Of a DNA stretch of 64,000 nt, positions 25,602-34,905 are shown in pieces. The stretch is from JADJWR01 sp963847675 (GTDB lineage: Bacteria > Pseudomonadota > Gammaproteobacteria > Burkholderiales > Burkholderiaceae_F), in contig CAWKAP010000004.1 of the NCBI GenBank assembly GCA_963847675.1, forward strand, positions 124,001 through 188,000, in the 5' to 3' direction. Position 1 is the first letter of the stretch. Each line of letters begins with the position of its first letter. The translations under genes and the position numbers were made by a program. Below the pieces are notes generated by a model, which had not been told where the DNA came from, did no database searches, and was given only the letters and a program-made list of their open reading frames with translations.

Positions 25602-27430
25602 TCGTTGACGACTGCGTGAATCGCGGCGTGCAGCCTGTCCGAGCCGAAGTCCGGGTTGCCGGGGTCGATGGCGAAGATGTTGCGCTTCGAATCGTCGCGC
25701 ACACCAGGAGGGCGGGCATCGACGAAGAAGGAAAGGAACGTCGCACCGTGCCTTCGGTGGCGTTCAAACGTGTCCCTGACCTCATCGGGCGACATGGCCT
25801 TCAGCGGGTGGAACTCGGTGATTCCGTAGCTGCGTCGGCTCGTCGAACTCAGCCAGTCCGGAAACGAAGTGCCGTAGGTCGCCTCGCCGTAGAGGCTGAT
25901 GCCCAACTGAAGGCCGCCGGAATCTTTCAGTGAGGCGTCGACGGCAAACTTGGTCGTGTCCCAGCTCGGGTTGACGAACGGCGCGATCTGGTGCGTGTAC
26001 AAGGGCACGTCGGCCAGGCAGGAGTCGCGGACCTGACGCTCGAAGTGGGCCAGGTAACGGACGACCTGCTCGCCGCGAAACTCGTGCCACAGCGGCACGA
26101 GCGGGTTGTAATAGAGCGATGTCAGCTCCTGCGGGTGGTCGATGCTGCCTTCGATGCCTGTCGCGCCGGAGCCGGCCGGCACGGCCGCGCTCGGGTGGAT
26201 TTGCGGTGACGGTTGGTCGCGGTCCATGACGACCACCCTGCGTGAACCCAGGTTCGCCAGCCTTCCGTCGGCCCCCTCGACGAGAAAGTCGAGCCGGTGG
26301 ATTCCGGGCGGCAGTTCGGTGAAGTCGAGATCGAAGCGCCAGCCGACATCGGCCGTTCCGAAAGACGGTCGTGCCTGCAGCACGTCCTGCCGGCCGTACC
26401 GCGCCGGCACTCGCGCAATCAGAACGCCGTTCCGATGGATCCGAATCCATGGCGTTTCCGCGGACCTGCGCACCGGATCGAACGCCCAGCCGATGAGCGG
26501 CAACCTGCCGTGGGCAAAGGAATCGATGTGCTCGCTGAAGCGCCGCAGGCGGTCCACGCGGATGTTCTTGCTCGGCGGCTCGACCTCGGCAAACGACGCG
26601 TAGCTCTCGCCGATGGCCCGGTTCAGCGAGCCGATGTCGCCGAAGCGCTTCGCCAGGAATCCCCGGAAGCCTCCGATCGACGCCTCGCTGTAGTCCGAGA
26701 TGACGTACGGGCCGCCGACGCCCATGCCGCGTTCGAAATCCGCGTGGAAGTGGTGCAGTTCGCCGAGCAGGGTCACCGCCCTGATCTTGTCCCGGTCGCT
26801 CGCAGGCAGGTGACAGATCGAGTCGAGAACCTGCCCGATTGCCATCTGCCGGTAGCGCGTGATGTCGTTGCTCGTCGACGCGAACGTCCACGGATAAACG
26901 TTGATCGAGTAATAGCGGTCCTTGGTCATCGATCCAAGCGTCGAGGTCGACATGTTTGCAGGATCCCGGGACAGGTCCTCTTCGATCGGTGCGCCGATGC
27001 CGAAATGGGTCGAGAACAGGTGCAGCACCACCGGCCGGTTCGTTTCCTGCACCGTCCGTGCCAATCGGTCGACTGCGCGCTGATCGACCTGCCAGGCGGA
27101 TCCGGCGCGCACGAGCAACTGGAGCAGCGGAACCGGCATGGTGTAGCCGACTTCGTACTGCCCGTTCGCACTGACTGCCGGGCCGATTCCGGAAAGGGTC
27201 GTTTCGACGATACTGGCTGCAGACCGGCCCGATTCCCGGCACTGCGCCGCCAGCTCGGTCTCGTCCTTGGGAACAGGCTGGCCCTCCGCCGGAGCGCACA
27301 ACTCGATGCCGTGGATCATCGGTGCCAGCAGGAGCCGCGACCGGGTTTCCTGGGTCGCCCCGGGACAGCCCGACAGAAGGAAGAGCAGCGCGGTGCCAGC
27401 TGTTGCGGCGGCGAAGCGAAGCGTCCCCAT
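25598..27430 (-). CDS. Lipoprotein with glycoside-hydrolase-like barrel and inserted beta domain
   Basis: From the ATG at 27430 the product has 610 residues and a lipoprotein signal (TAGTALLFLLSGC). The barrel-like part includes VVLHLFSTHFGIG, LLGELHHFHADFERG and GFRGFLAKRFGDIGSLNRAIG, the last typical of GH42-like or related glycosidase barrels. A beta-sandwich at about 300-390 (LIGWAFDPVRR ... GIHRLDFLVEGADGRLANLG) is inserted before the remaining barrel segments (ITEFHPLKAMSPDEVRDTF). The frame is open to 27616, but the lipoprotein start is convincing. A role in trimming or sensing the exported glycan is inference; the family is not firmly recognised. Confidence 0.65.
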   Translation of the reverse strand: MGTLRFAAATAGTALLFLLSGCPGATQETRSRLLLAPMIHGIELCAPAEGQPVPKDETELAAQCRESGRSAASIVETTLSGIGPAVSANGQYEVGYTMPVPLLQLLVRAGSAWQVDQRAVDRLARTVQETNRPVVLHLFSTHFGIGAPIEEDLSRDPANMSTSTLGSMTKDRYYSINVYPWTFASTSNDITRYRQMAIGQVLDSICHLPASDRDKIRAVTLLGELHHFHADFERGMGVGGPYVISDYSEASIGGFRGFLAKRFGDIGSLNRAIGESYASFAEVEPPSKNIRVDRLRRFSEHIDSFAHGRLPLIGWAFDPVRRSAETPWIRIHRNGVLIARVPARYGRQDVLQARPSFGTADVGWRFDLDFTELPPGIHRLDFLVEGADGRLANLGSRRVVVMDRDQPSPQIHPSAAVPAGSGATGIEGSIDHPQELTSLYYNPLVPLWHEFRGEQVVRYLAHFERQVRDSCLADVPLYTHQIAPFVNPSWDTTKFAVDASLKDSGGLQLGISLYGEATYGTSFPDWLSSTSRRSYGITEFHPLKAMSPDEVRDTFERHRRHGATFLSFFVDARPPGVRDDSKRNIFAIDPGNPDFGSDRLHAAIHAVVNE

Positions 27431-27627
27431 CAGACGAAGCCGCGCATCACGCCGGGGCTTTCCTGTGTCAGCAGGCGCTAGTCGCATGGGGACGATGTCG
27501 ATGCGGGGGCCTCGCCCAGACCCAGCAACATTCAGCCTCGATCCACGCGCCGGAATGCGGGCCGGCGTCGGCCCGTCACCAAGGCTGCCTGGCGGTAGCC
27601 GAACAGGTTGGCGCACCCCGCAAACGT

Positions 27628-29037
27628 TCAGCGCGTCAGCAGCGCGTTCACCGCCCGCAGGTCGTCCTCGGTCAGGGCGCCGACGGAGGCCTTCAGGCCG
27701 AGGCCGTTCAGGAGGAAGTCGTAGCGTGCCCTCTTAAGGTCGCGCTGGGTGACTACAAGCTGTGTCGTGGCGTTCAGGACGTCAAGCAGGATCCGGACGC
27801 CGACGCGGTAGCCGAGTTGCGTCGACTCGAGCTGCGTGCGCGCCGACCGCTCGGCCGATTCGAGCGCCTGCACCTGGGCCAAACCGAAGTTGACCCCGGT
27901 GAATGACGCCCGTGCCGCGTTGGCGGCGCTGCGGCGGGCAGTCTCCAGGTCGCTCAGCGACTTGTCCTCAAGTGCGACCGCCTCGCGCACACGGCTTTGC
28001 GTCAGGCCACCCGTATAAAGCGGGACATTCAGGCGCAGGCCGACATTGCCCGTATTCGCCGTGAAGCGGCCGTCGGTCGTCTGCGTGCCGTTGAAACGGT
28101 TGACGTTGTAGCCGGCAACCAGGTCGACCGTCGGTTTGTAGCCGTCCTTGGCGCGCTGGATCTCGCGGCTGGCAATCTCGCTGGAAGCGCGGGCGATCTG
28201 GACGCCGAAGTTGGCCTCTTCCGCCGCCTTCACCCAGTTGTTGATCTCGTTCGGCTGCGGCAGATCGAGCTTCGGAGTGTCGCCGAGCGCGGCGAGCACC
28301 TCGGGCGTTCGCCCGACGATCGCCGTCAGCTCATTGCGACGGACCAACAGCGTGCCGACGGCGACCTGCAGCTGCGCGACGATCTGGTCGTAACGGGCCT
28401 GTGCCTCGTTCGTATCGACGATCGTCTTGGTGCCGACCTCGAATTCACGCTTGGCCTGCGCGAGTTGCTGCAGCGTCGCTTCCTTGGAGACTTCCAGGGC
28501 CGTCACCTGGTCGCGCGCCGTGAGCACGTTGAAATAGGCGGTTGCAAGGCGCAGCGCCAGGTCCTGCCGCGCCTGCGCGAGCACGCTTTCGCCCTGCACG
28601 ACGACCAGCTTGGCCTGCTCGAGCGCCTGCCAGTTCTGCGGCCGGTATACCGGCATCGAAAGCCCGAGGCCGGCGCCGAAGTCGTTGAAGGTGTTGCCGA
28701 TGTCGGGACTGGTCGCGTCGTAGCGAAAGATGTTGGCGCGGCCGGTCAGGTCGACGTTGGGCAGCAGCGCGGCACGGGCCTGCGGCTCGCGTTCGAGCGT
28801 GGCCTGGTACTGGGCGCGCGCAGCCGCATACTGCGAGTCGTTTGCCAGCGCCTCGCGATACAGCGCCAGAATGTCGTTGCGCTGCGCAGTCCGCGCGGCC
28901 TCGCGCAGGGGTGCCGCGGGGTCATCGAGCTTGCCGCTCCCGGTCTGCGCCTCCACGCTCAGCGACATCGCCAGCGCCGTCGCGCAAGCGACGGCTGCCA
29001 GCGACGCCGTTCGAACTCCCCGTCTGCGCGATGTCAT
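27628..29037 (-). CDS. tolC: TolC-family outer-membrane efflux channel
   Basis: Outer-membrane exit duct for type I secretion or tripartite efflux. The 469-residue product has a signal peptide ending near LSVEAQ and two repeated OEP domains. The first begins ILALYREALANDSQYAAARAQYQ and includes LPNVDLTGRANIF; the second includes TVDLVAGYNVNRF, LRLNVPLYTGGLTQSRVREA and YRVGVRILLDVLNA. Length and order match TolC. It is the last gene of pcm-rhodanese-tolC on the minus strand and could serve the divergent MacAB-type pump nearby. 27431-27627 shows no gene. Confidence 0.93.
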   Translation of the reverse strand: MTSRRRGVRTASLAAVACATALAMSLSVEAQTGSGKLDDPAAPLREAARTAQRNDILALYREALANDSQYAAARAQYQATLEREPQARAALLPNVDLTGRANIFRYDATSPDIGNTFNDFGAGLGLSMPVYRPQNWQALEQAKLVVVQGESVLAQARQDLALRLATAYFNVLTARDQVTALEVSKEATLQQLAQAKREFEVGTKTIVDTNEAQARYDQIVAQLQVAVGTLLVRRNELTAIVGRTPEVLAALGDTPKLDLPQPNEINNWVKAAEEANFGVQIARASSEIASREIQRAKDGYKPTVDLVAGYNVNRFNGTQTTDGRFTANTGNVGLRLNVPLYTGGLTQSRVREAVALEDKSLSDLETARRSAANAARASFTGVNFGLAQVQALESAERSARTQLESTQLGYRVGVRILLDVLNATTQLVVTQRDLKRARYDFLLNGLGLKASVGALTEDDLRAVNALLTR

Positions 29038-29070
29038 CGTGCTCTCCTTCGTAACCCTGTTCCGTTGACT

Positions 29071-29394
29071 TCAGTACGTGGCCATCTTGGGGTCGACCTG
29101 GCGCGCCCACGCGTCGACTCCACCACTGAGGTTATAGACATCGGCAAAGCCCTGGCGCCAAAGCCACATGGCGACGTGCGCACTGCGTACGCCATGGTGG
29201 CAGATGCACACGACCGGCTGCGCGGCGTCCAGTTCGCCGATCTGGTCGGCCAGCGTACGCATCGGCAGCAGCCTGCTGCCGGCGATGCTGCAGATCTGGT
29301 ACTCCCACGGCTCGCGCACGTCGAGCAGCTGCGGCAAGGGACGCTCCGGGTCCTGCAGCCACTGCGCGAGCGTCGGCGCCGAGATCGTCTTCAT
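29071..29394 (-). CDS. Rhodanese-like sulfurtransferase domain protein
   Basis: Single-domain rhodanese of 107 residues. It has LLDVREPWEYQICSIAGSRLLPM at the N-terminus and an active-site loop CHHGVRS with the persulfide-forming Cys. The C-terminal GFADVYNLSGGVDAWA is a standard rhodanese ending. The start overlaps the pcm stop by one base, and tolC follows. The pcm-rhodanese-tolC order is common in betaproteobacteria as established context. Substrate unknown. Confidence 0.9.
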   Translation of the reverse strand: MKTISAPTLAQWLQDPERPLPQLLDVREPWEYQICSIAGSRLLPMRTLADQIGELDAAQPVVCICHHGVRSAHVAMWLWRQGFADVYNLSGGVDAWARQVDPKMATY

Positions 29395-30083
29395 CAGAAG
29401 CGAAAGCGCGGCGGCCGCATCGCGTTGGTGAGCGGCTTGGCCACCGTCTCGAACAGACGCAGCGTTTCGTACGCCGCATCGGTCACGCGGGTGACGATCT
29501 GTGCCGACATCACCGGCGGCTCGCCGACGATCGCGGCCATACGGCCCCCGATCTTCAACTGCGCCAGCAGCTCGGGCGGCAGCACGGGCAGCCCGCCGGA
29601 GATGATGATCACGTCGTACGGCGCTTTCGAGGGCCAGCCGCGCGCGCCGTCGCCCGTTTCCACCCGCGCGTTGCGCACGCCGTTGCGCTCCAGGTTGGCT
29701 GCGCCAAAGGCCGCCAGCAGGGGATGTATCTCGATCGTGAGCACGTGCTGCGCCCTGTGCGCGGCCAGCGCTGCCATGTATCCGGAGCCCGTGCCGACCT
29801 CGAGCACATGTTCGTGCGCGCGAATGCCGAGTTCCTGCAGCAGGCGCGCCTCGACCTTCGGAGCGAACATGCGCTCACCGGTATCGACGCCGTCGACCCG
29901 CAGCGGAATCTCCATGTCGGTGAAGGCGAGCAGCCGGTAGGCCGGCGGCACGAACAGCTCGCGCCGGACGGTCAGCAGCAGGTCGAGGATCGACTGGTCG
30001 AGCACCTCCCACGGGCGGATCTGCTGCTCGACCATGTTGTGGCGCGCCTGCTCGAGGTCAAGCGACGGCCGCTCGGATGTCAT
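29394..30083 (-). CDS. pcm: Protein-L-isoaspartate O-methyltransferase family protein
   Basis: Methylates isoaspartyl residues to start protein repair. The 229 residues include MVEQQIRPWEVLD, typical of the family's N-terminus in this context, the PAYRLLAFTDMEIPL block, the SAM motif VLEVGTGSGYMAALAA and YDVIIISGGLPVLPPELLAQL. It is the first gene of a minus-strand operon. Upstream, 30084-30375 is a divergent intergenic stretch with no gene seen. The SGG in place of the usual TAA/TGA after VIII marks the TolC-linked subgroup, whose true substrate may differ. Confidence 0.85.
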   Translation of the reverse strand: MTSERPSLDLEQARHNMVEQQIRPWEVLDQSILDLLLTVRRELFVPPAYRLLAFTDMEIPLRVDGVDTGERMFAPKVEARLLQELGIRAHEHVLEVGTGSGYMAALAAHRAQHVLTIEIHPLLAAFGAANLERNGVRNARVETGDGARGWPSKAPYDVIIISGGLPVLPPELLAQLKIGGRMAAIVGEPPVMSAQIVTRVTDAAYETLRLFETVAKPLTNAMRPPRFRF

Positions 30084-30375
30084 CGGGTGGATCTTCTCCT
30101 TGAAAGCGGGCGAAGTTTAGCAATCCGCCCGCGTGCGCGACGTCGGTTCATGCTGCGAAAACCACGCTCTGTCGCGCCTTTTCCCGCTGCGGGGGGCGCA
30201 AAATGGCGTGGCACTGCGCCGGATGTCGCGCGGCCCTGTGCGGCAATGGCATGGCGAAGAACCCGTCGGACGCTTCCGCTCGGGCATCGCGCCTCGTCCA
30301 GCCGACGCACCGCCGCCCGTTTACGTTCGGAATCACGTCGGCGCGCGACGGCTCATTACACTGCGTCGAGTACGG

Positions 30376-31905
30376 ATGACTCGACTGGGCGCGCGACTGC
30401 GTTCGGCTATCCCGATGGCAACCCTGATTCGACGGCCCGGCGCCATTGCCGTGGTCGTACTCGCGATAGCCGCAGCGGCTGCCGCTTACTTCTGGACGGC
30501 GCGCGAGAACACGCAGGCACCGGGCTATCGCCTGGCCAAGGTCGAGCGCGGCCCGCTGACCGCCACGGTCGCCGCCTCCGGAACGTTGAATCCGGTGACC
30601 TCGGTCCAGGTGGGCACGCAGATTTCCGGCCAGGTCAAGGAACTGTTCGTCGACTTCAATTCTCCGGTCAAGGCAGGCCAGCTGATCGCCCGTATCGACC
30701 CCGAGACGTTCCAGTACCGCGTGCGGCAGAACGAGGCCGACCTCGAGGCGGCGCGCTCGGCAGCGGCGCGCGCGCAGGTGGCGCTGGCCAACGCGCAGCG
30801 CGAGCTGGCGCGGACGCGTGAGCTGGTGGCGCGCGAATTCGTCTCGCCCGCCGACCTCGACCGCGCGCAGGCGCAGTTCGATCTGGCCAAGGCCGAGCTT
30901 GGCAACGCGCAGGCGGTGGTCGCGCAGCGCGCCGCACAGCTTGCCTCGGCGAGGGTCGATCTCGGGCGCACCGAGATCCGCGCGCCGGTGGACGGCGTGG
31001 TGATCAAGCGAAGCGTCGACGTCGGCCAGACGGTCGCTGCGAGCCTGCAGGCGCCGGAGCTTTTCGTGATTGCGCGCGACCTTCGCGACATGCAGGTCGA
31101 GACGTCGATCGACGAGGCCGACGTCGGTCGCATCCGGGTCGGCCAGCGCGCGACCTTCACCGTCGACGCCTTTCCCGGCCGGACCTTCAGCGGCGAAGTG
31201 CGTCAGGTGCGCAAGAGCGCGCAGACGGTGCAGAACGTGGTGACTTATACGGTGCTGGTTTCGGCGGCCAATCCCGATGGCCAGCTGATGCCGGGCATGA
31301 CCGCCAACGTGCGCATCGTGACCGACACGCGTGAATCGGTGCTGAAGATCGCCAACGCCGCGCTTCGCTTCAGGCCACCCGGCGAGAGCACCGCGCCCGG
31401 GGACGTCAAGGCGGGCGCCGCGTCGCCACCGGCGGGCGGGAGCGGAGGCGGCGGGCAGTTGCAGCAGCTGCGCCAGCGCCTGGTGACCGAACTGAAGCTC
31501 GACGATGCGCAGCAGGCGCGCGTACAGGCCATCTTCGACCAGATGCGCGGCCGGTTCATGAGCCTGCGCGAACTGCCCGAGGACGCCCGCACGCGGGCCG
31601 CGGCAACCGTTCGTGCGGAGATGCGCGCCGGCATCGAGGAGATCCTCAGGCCGGAGCAGAAGGCGCGCTACGCGGAAATCCTGGCTGAGACCGCGGGCCG
31701 CAGCGGCCCGGCGGCGCGTGGCCGCATCTGGGCGCTGGCCAGCGGCAAGCCGCGCGCTATCGACGTGCGCACGGGGCTCACCGACGGCACCGCGACCGAA
31801 GTAAGCGGGGAGGGAATCGAAGAGGGCATGGAGGTGATCGTCGGCATGCAGGGTGCTGCATCGGCCCCGGCGGCAAGAGGTGCTGCGCCGCGGATGTTCT
31901 TCTGA
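30376..31905 (+). CDS. macA: MacA-like periplasmic adaptor with an inserted helical (Spy/LTXXQ-like) segment
   Basis: Adaptor linking an inner-membrane pump to TolC. About 509 residues from ATG 30376 (30415 is an alternative). One membrane helix (IAVVVLAIAAAAAAYFW) is followed by the HlyD/MacA lipoyl half-motif GTLNPVTSVQVGTQISGQV, a long coiled-coil hairpin, EIRAPVDGVVIKRSVDVGQTV and a beta-barrel (LMPGMTANVRI). Between the barrel and the last strand lies an extra helical stretch at about 360-450 with LKLDDAQQARVQAIFDQMR and LRPEQKARYAEIL, resembling Spy/CpxP LTXXQ repeats. macB genes follow. Confidence 0.88.
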   Translation: MTRLGARLRSAIPMATLIRRPGAIAVVVLAIAAAAAAYFWTARENTQAPGYRLAKVERGPLTATVAASGTLNPVTSVQVGTQISGQVKELFVDFNSPVKAGQLIARIDPETFQYRVRQNEADLEAARSAAARAQVALANAQRELARTRELVAREFVSPADLDRAQAQFDLAKAELGNAQAVVAQRAAQLASARVDLGRTEIRAPVDGVVIKRSVDVGQTVAASLQAPELFVIARDLRDMQVETSIDEADVGRIRVGQRATFTVDAFPGRTFSGEVRQVRKSAQTVQNVVTYTVLVSAANPDGQLMPGMTANVRIVTDTRESVLKIANAALRFRPPGESTAPGDVKAGAASPPAGGSGGGGQLQQLRQRLVTELKLDDAQQARVQAIFDQMRGRFMSLRELPEDARTRAAATVRAEMRAGIEEILRPEQKARYAEILAETAGRSGPAARGRIWALASGKPRAIDVRTGLTDGTATEVSGEGIEEGMEVIVGMQGAASAPAARGAAPRMFF

Positions 31906-31908
31906 AGC

Positions 31909-31950
31909 GGTGAAGGGTGAACGGTGAAGGGTGAGCGGTGAAAGGTGAAA
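31909..31950 (+). repeat. Six tandem heptamers (GGTGAAN) between macA and macB
   Basis: Six consecutive 7-bp units starting at 31909, 31916, 31923, 31930, 31937 and 31944. Each reads GGTGA followed by AG, AC, AG, GC, AA and AA. The array begins three bases after the macA stop. It is intergenic and shows no coding potential. Confidence 0.9.
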
Positions 31951-32035
31951 CGTCGGCAGCCGGCACGCGACGCCTCGTTGCCGGCGCGGCTGTTTCTCCA
32001 TGTTCCTCTTTGTGCGATTCGCGTTTCACGGTCCG

Positions 32036-32773
32036 ATGAACCTCATCGAAGTCACCGACCTCGGCAAGGACTACGTCCTCGGCGATACCGTGGTGCACGC
32101 GCTCGACGGCGTGACGCTCGCCATCGGCGCCGGGGAGTTCGTCGCCGTCATGGGGCCGTCGGGCTCGGGCAAGTCGACCTTCATGAACCTCATCGGCTGC
32201 CTGGACCGGCCTTCGCGCGGCGCCTATCGCCTGGCCGGCGAGGACGTGGCGACGATGGATGCCGACGCGCTGGCGGCGATCCGCAATCGACGCATCGGCT
32301 TCGTCTTCCAGCAGTTCAACCTGCTGGCGCGCACGTCGGCGCAGGAGAACGTGGAACTGCCGCTGATGTATGCCGGGCTGCCGGCGGCGGAACGTCACGA
32401 GCGCGCCACCGCCCGTCTCGCGCAGGTTGGACTCGGTGACCGGGCCGGACACCTGCCTTCGCAGCTGTCCGGCGGCCAGCAGCAACGGGTCGCCATCGCC
32501 CGTGCGCTGGTCAACGATCCGGCGCTGATCCTCGCGGACGAGCCGACGGGCGCGCTCGACTCGCGCACGTCGCTGGAGATCATGGCGTTGCTGCAGCAGC
32601 TGAACCGCGGCGGCATCACGATCGTGGTGGTCACGCATGAACGCGACATCGCCGCCTACGCCAGCCGGCTGATCGGCTTCCGGGACGGCCGCGTGCTGAG
32701 CGACGAAAGGCAGGAGCCGCGCGACGCAACCGCGGACCTGACGCGTGACGATGCGCTGCGCGAACCTGTGTGA
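32036..32773 (+). CDS. MacB-type ABC transporter ATP-binding protein
   Basis: ATPase of a mechanotransmission-type (LolD/MacB) transporter. From ATG 32036 the 245 residues carry Walker A GPSGSGKSTFMNLIGCLDRP, the Q-loop FVFQQFNLL, the signature LSGGQQQRVAIARAL and Walker B LILADEPTGALDS. The open frame extends to 32000, but MNLIEVTDLGKDY is the family start. Unlike E. coli MacB, ATPase and membrane domain are separate genes here, with a 127-base gap holding an inverted-repeat element. It works with the adaptor upstream and the permease downstream. Confidence 0.92.
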   Translation: MNLIEVTDLGKDYVLGDTVVHALDGVTLAIGAGEFVAVMGPSGSGKSTFMNLIGCLDRPSRGAYRLAGEDVATMDADALAAIRNRRIGFVFQQFNLLARTSAQENVELPLMYAGLPAAERHERATARLAQVGLGDRAGHLPSQLSGGQQQRVAIARALVNDPALILADEPTGALDSRTSLEIMALLQQLNRGGITIVVVTHERDIAAYASRLIGFRDGRVLSDERQEPRDATADLTRDDALREPV

Positions 32774-32781
32774 AGGGCTTG

Positions 32782-32890
32782 CCACGGATGAACACGGATT
32801 ACACGGATTAACGCTTGATCGATGGGATTACCGGTCTCGTTTGACATCCCTGACGGCCGCTCGGCACGATCAGATCCGTGAAATCCGTGG
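32782..32890. repeat. Inverted CACGGAT repeat element between macB ATPase and permease genes
   Basis: CACGGAT occurs three times on the left (from 32783, 32793 and 32802) and its complement ATCCGTG twice on the right (32874, 32883), with about 65 bases between. The ends CCACGGAT and ATCCGTGG are mutually inverted. This resembles scattered intergenic repeats seen in many proteobacteria. It fills the gap inside the operon. Confidence 0.75.
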
Positions 32891-32900
32891 CTGAACCCGC

Positions 32901-34133
<1,233 letters not shown>

Positions 34134-34253
34134 GCGGCCGTCGGCGGGGGCGGGGCTTCCGTGGACCGCAGGTTCGCCGTGCGGTCGGCCGGAAAGCAGC
34201 ACGGCGCGTTGTCGGTGGGTAGGGCCGCACGAGGCCGCGCCGCGGGGGACCTG

Positions 34254-34784
34254 ATGATTCGCATTGCAGTTGCCGTCTGGCTTGGTTTGCTTATGGTGGC
34301 CTGCGCCACGATGCCCGGCCCGCGCTCGTTCACGCTTTCGCCGGGCGACATCGAGCGGCAGATCGAGGCCGATCTCGGCGCGACGTTCGAATTGTTCAAG
34401 GGACTCGACGTCCGCCGGCCCGAGGTCGCGCTGATGCCGGTTTCCGGGCGCCTGCAGCTGACATGGACCGTTCGCGTGCCCGACGGGCCGACCAGTTCTC
34501 CTCTCGGAGTGGCGGTGGCGTTGACCGGGAAGCCGGCGCTGAATGCCGCGCGAAGCGGAGTCGAACTGACCGAGGTCATGCTGGAAGACGTTCGCGTCAC
34601 TGGCGTGCCGGTGCTGTTCAGTTTCGGGCTGGCGCAACTCGGCGATCGCAAGGGCGCGACGCTGCCCAACCTTCCGCTGATGGTGCTGCCGGCGGAGCAG
34701 CTGACGCGAAGTCAGGTGGCTTATGGCGCCACCGGGGTTACGGTCACGTTCACCGGCCTGCGCGTCGACCTCGAGCCCAAGTAG
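34254..34784 (+). CDS. DUF1439-like lipoprotein
   Basis: A 176-residue lipoprotein with signal MIRIAVAVWLGLLMVAC and Cys at 17. The mature part (SFTLSPGDIERQIEADLGATF, PEVALMPVSGRLQLTWTVRV, GRSGVELTEVMLEDV-like ARSGVELTEVML) fits the DUF1439 pattern of beta-rich envelope lipoproteins; this is a family-level guess. ATG 34254 was chosen because the lipobox follows at normal distance; the frame is open to 34161. It follows the MacB-type permease by about 120 bases and may be cotranscribed. Function unknown. Confidence 0.7.
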   Translation: MIRIAVAVWLGLLMVACATMPGPRSFTLSPGDIERQIEADLGATFELFKGLDVRRPEVALMPVSGRLQLTWTVRVPDGPTSSPLGVAVALTGKPALNAARSGVELTEVMLEDVRVTGVPVLFSFGLAQLGDRKGATLPNLPLMVLPAEQLTRSQVAYGATGVTVTFTGLRVDLEPK

Positions 34785-34905
34785 ACCGACGCGGGCCGAG
34801 CGCAGCCGGCGCCTTTGTGCCGGTTGCCGGCGGCGCGGATAATGCGCCGGTTCTTTTTCCGGCGCGGAACCGCGGTTCCCGCGCACCGATCTCCCGGAGC
34901 TCGCA

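Noticed and set aside
31909..32890. CRISPR-like array from the short repeats around the macB genes
   Set aside because: The units are 7 bp with no spacers of regular length, and no cas genes are present in the window.
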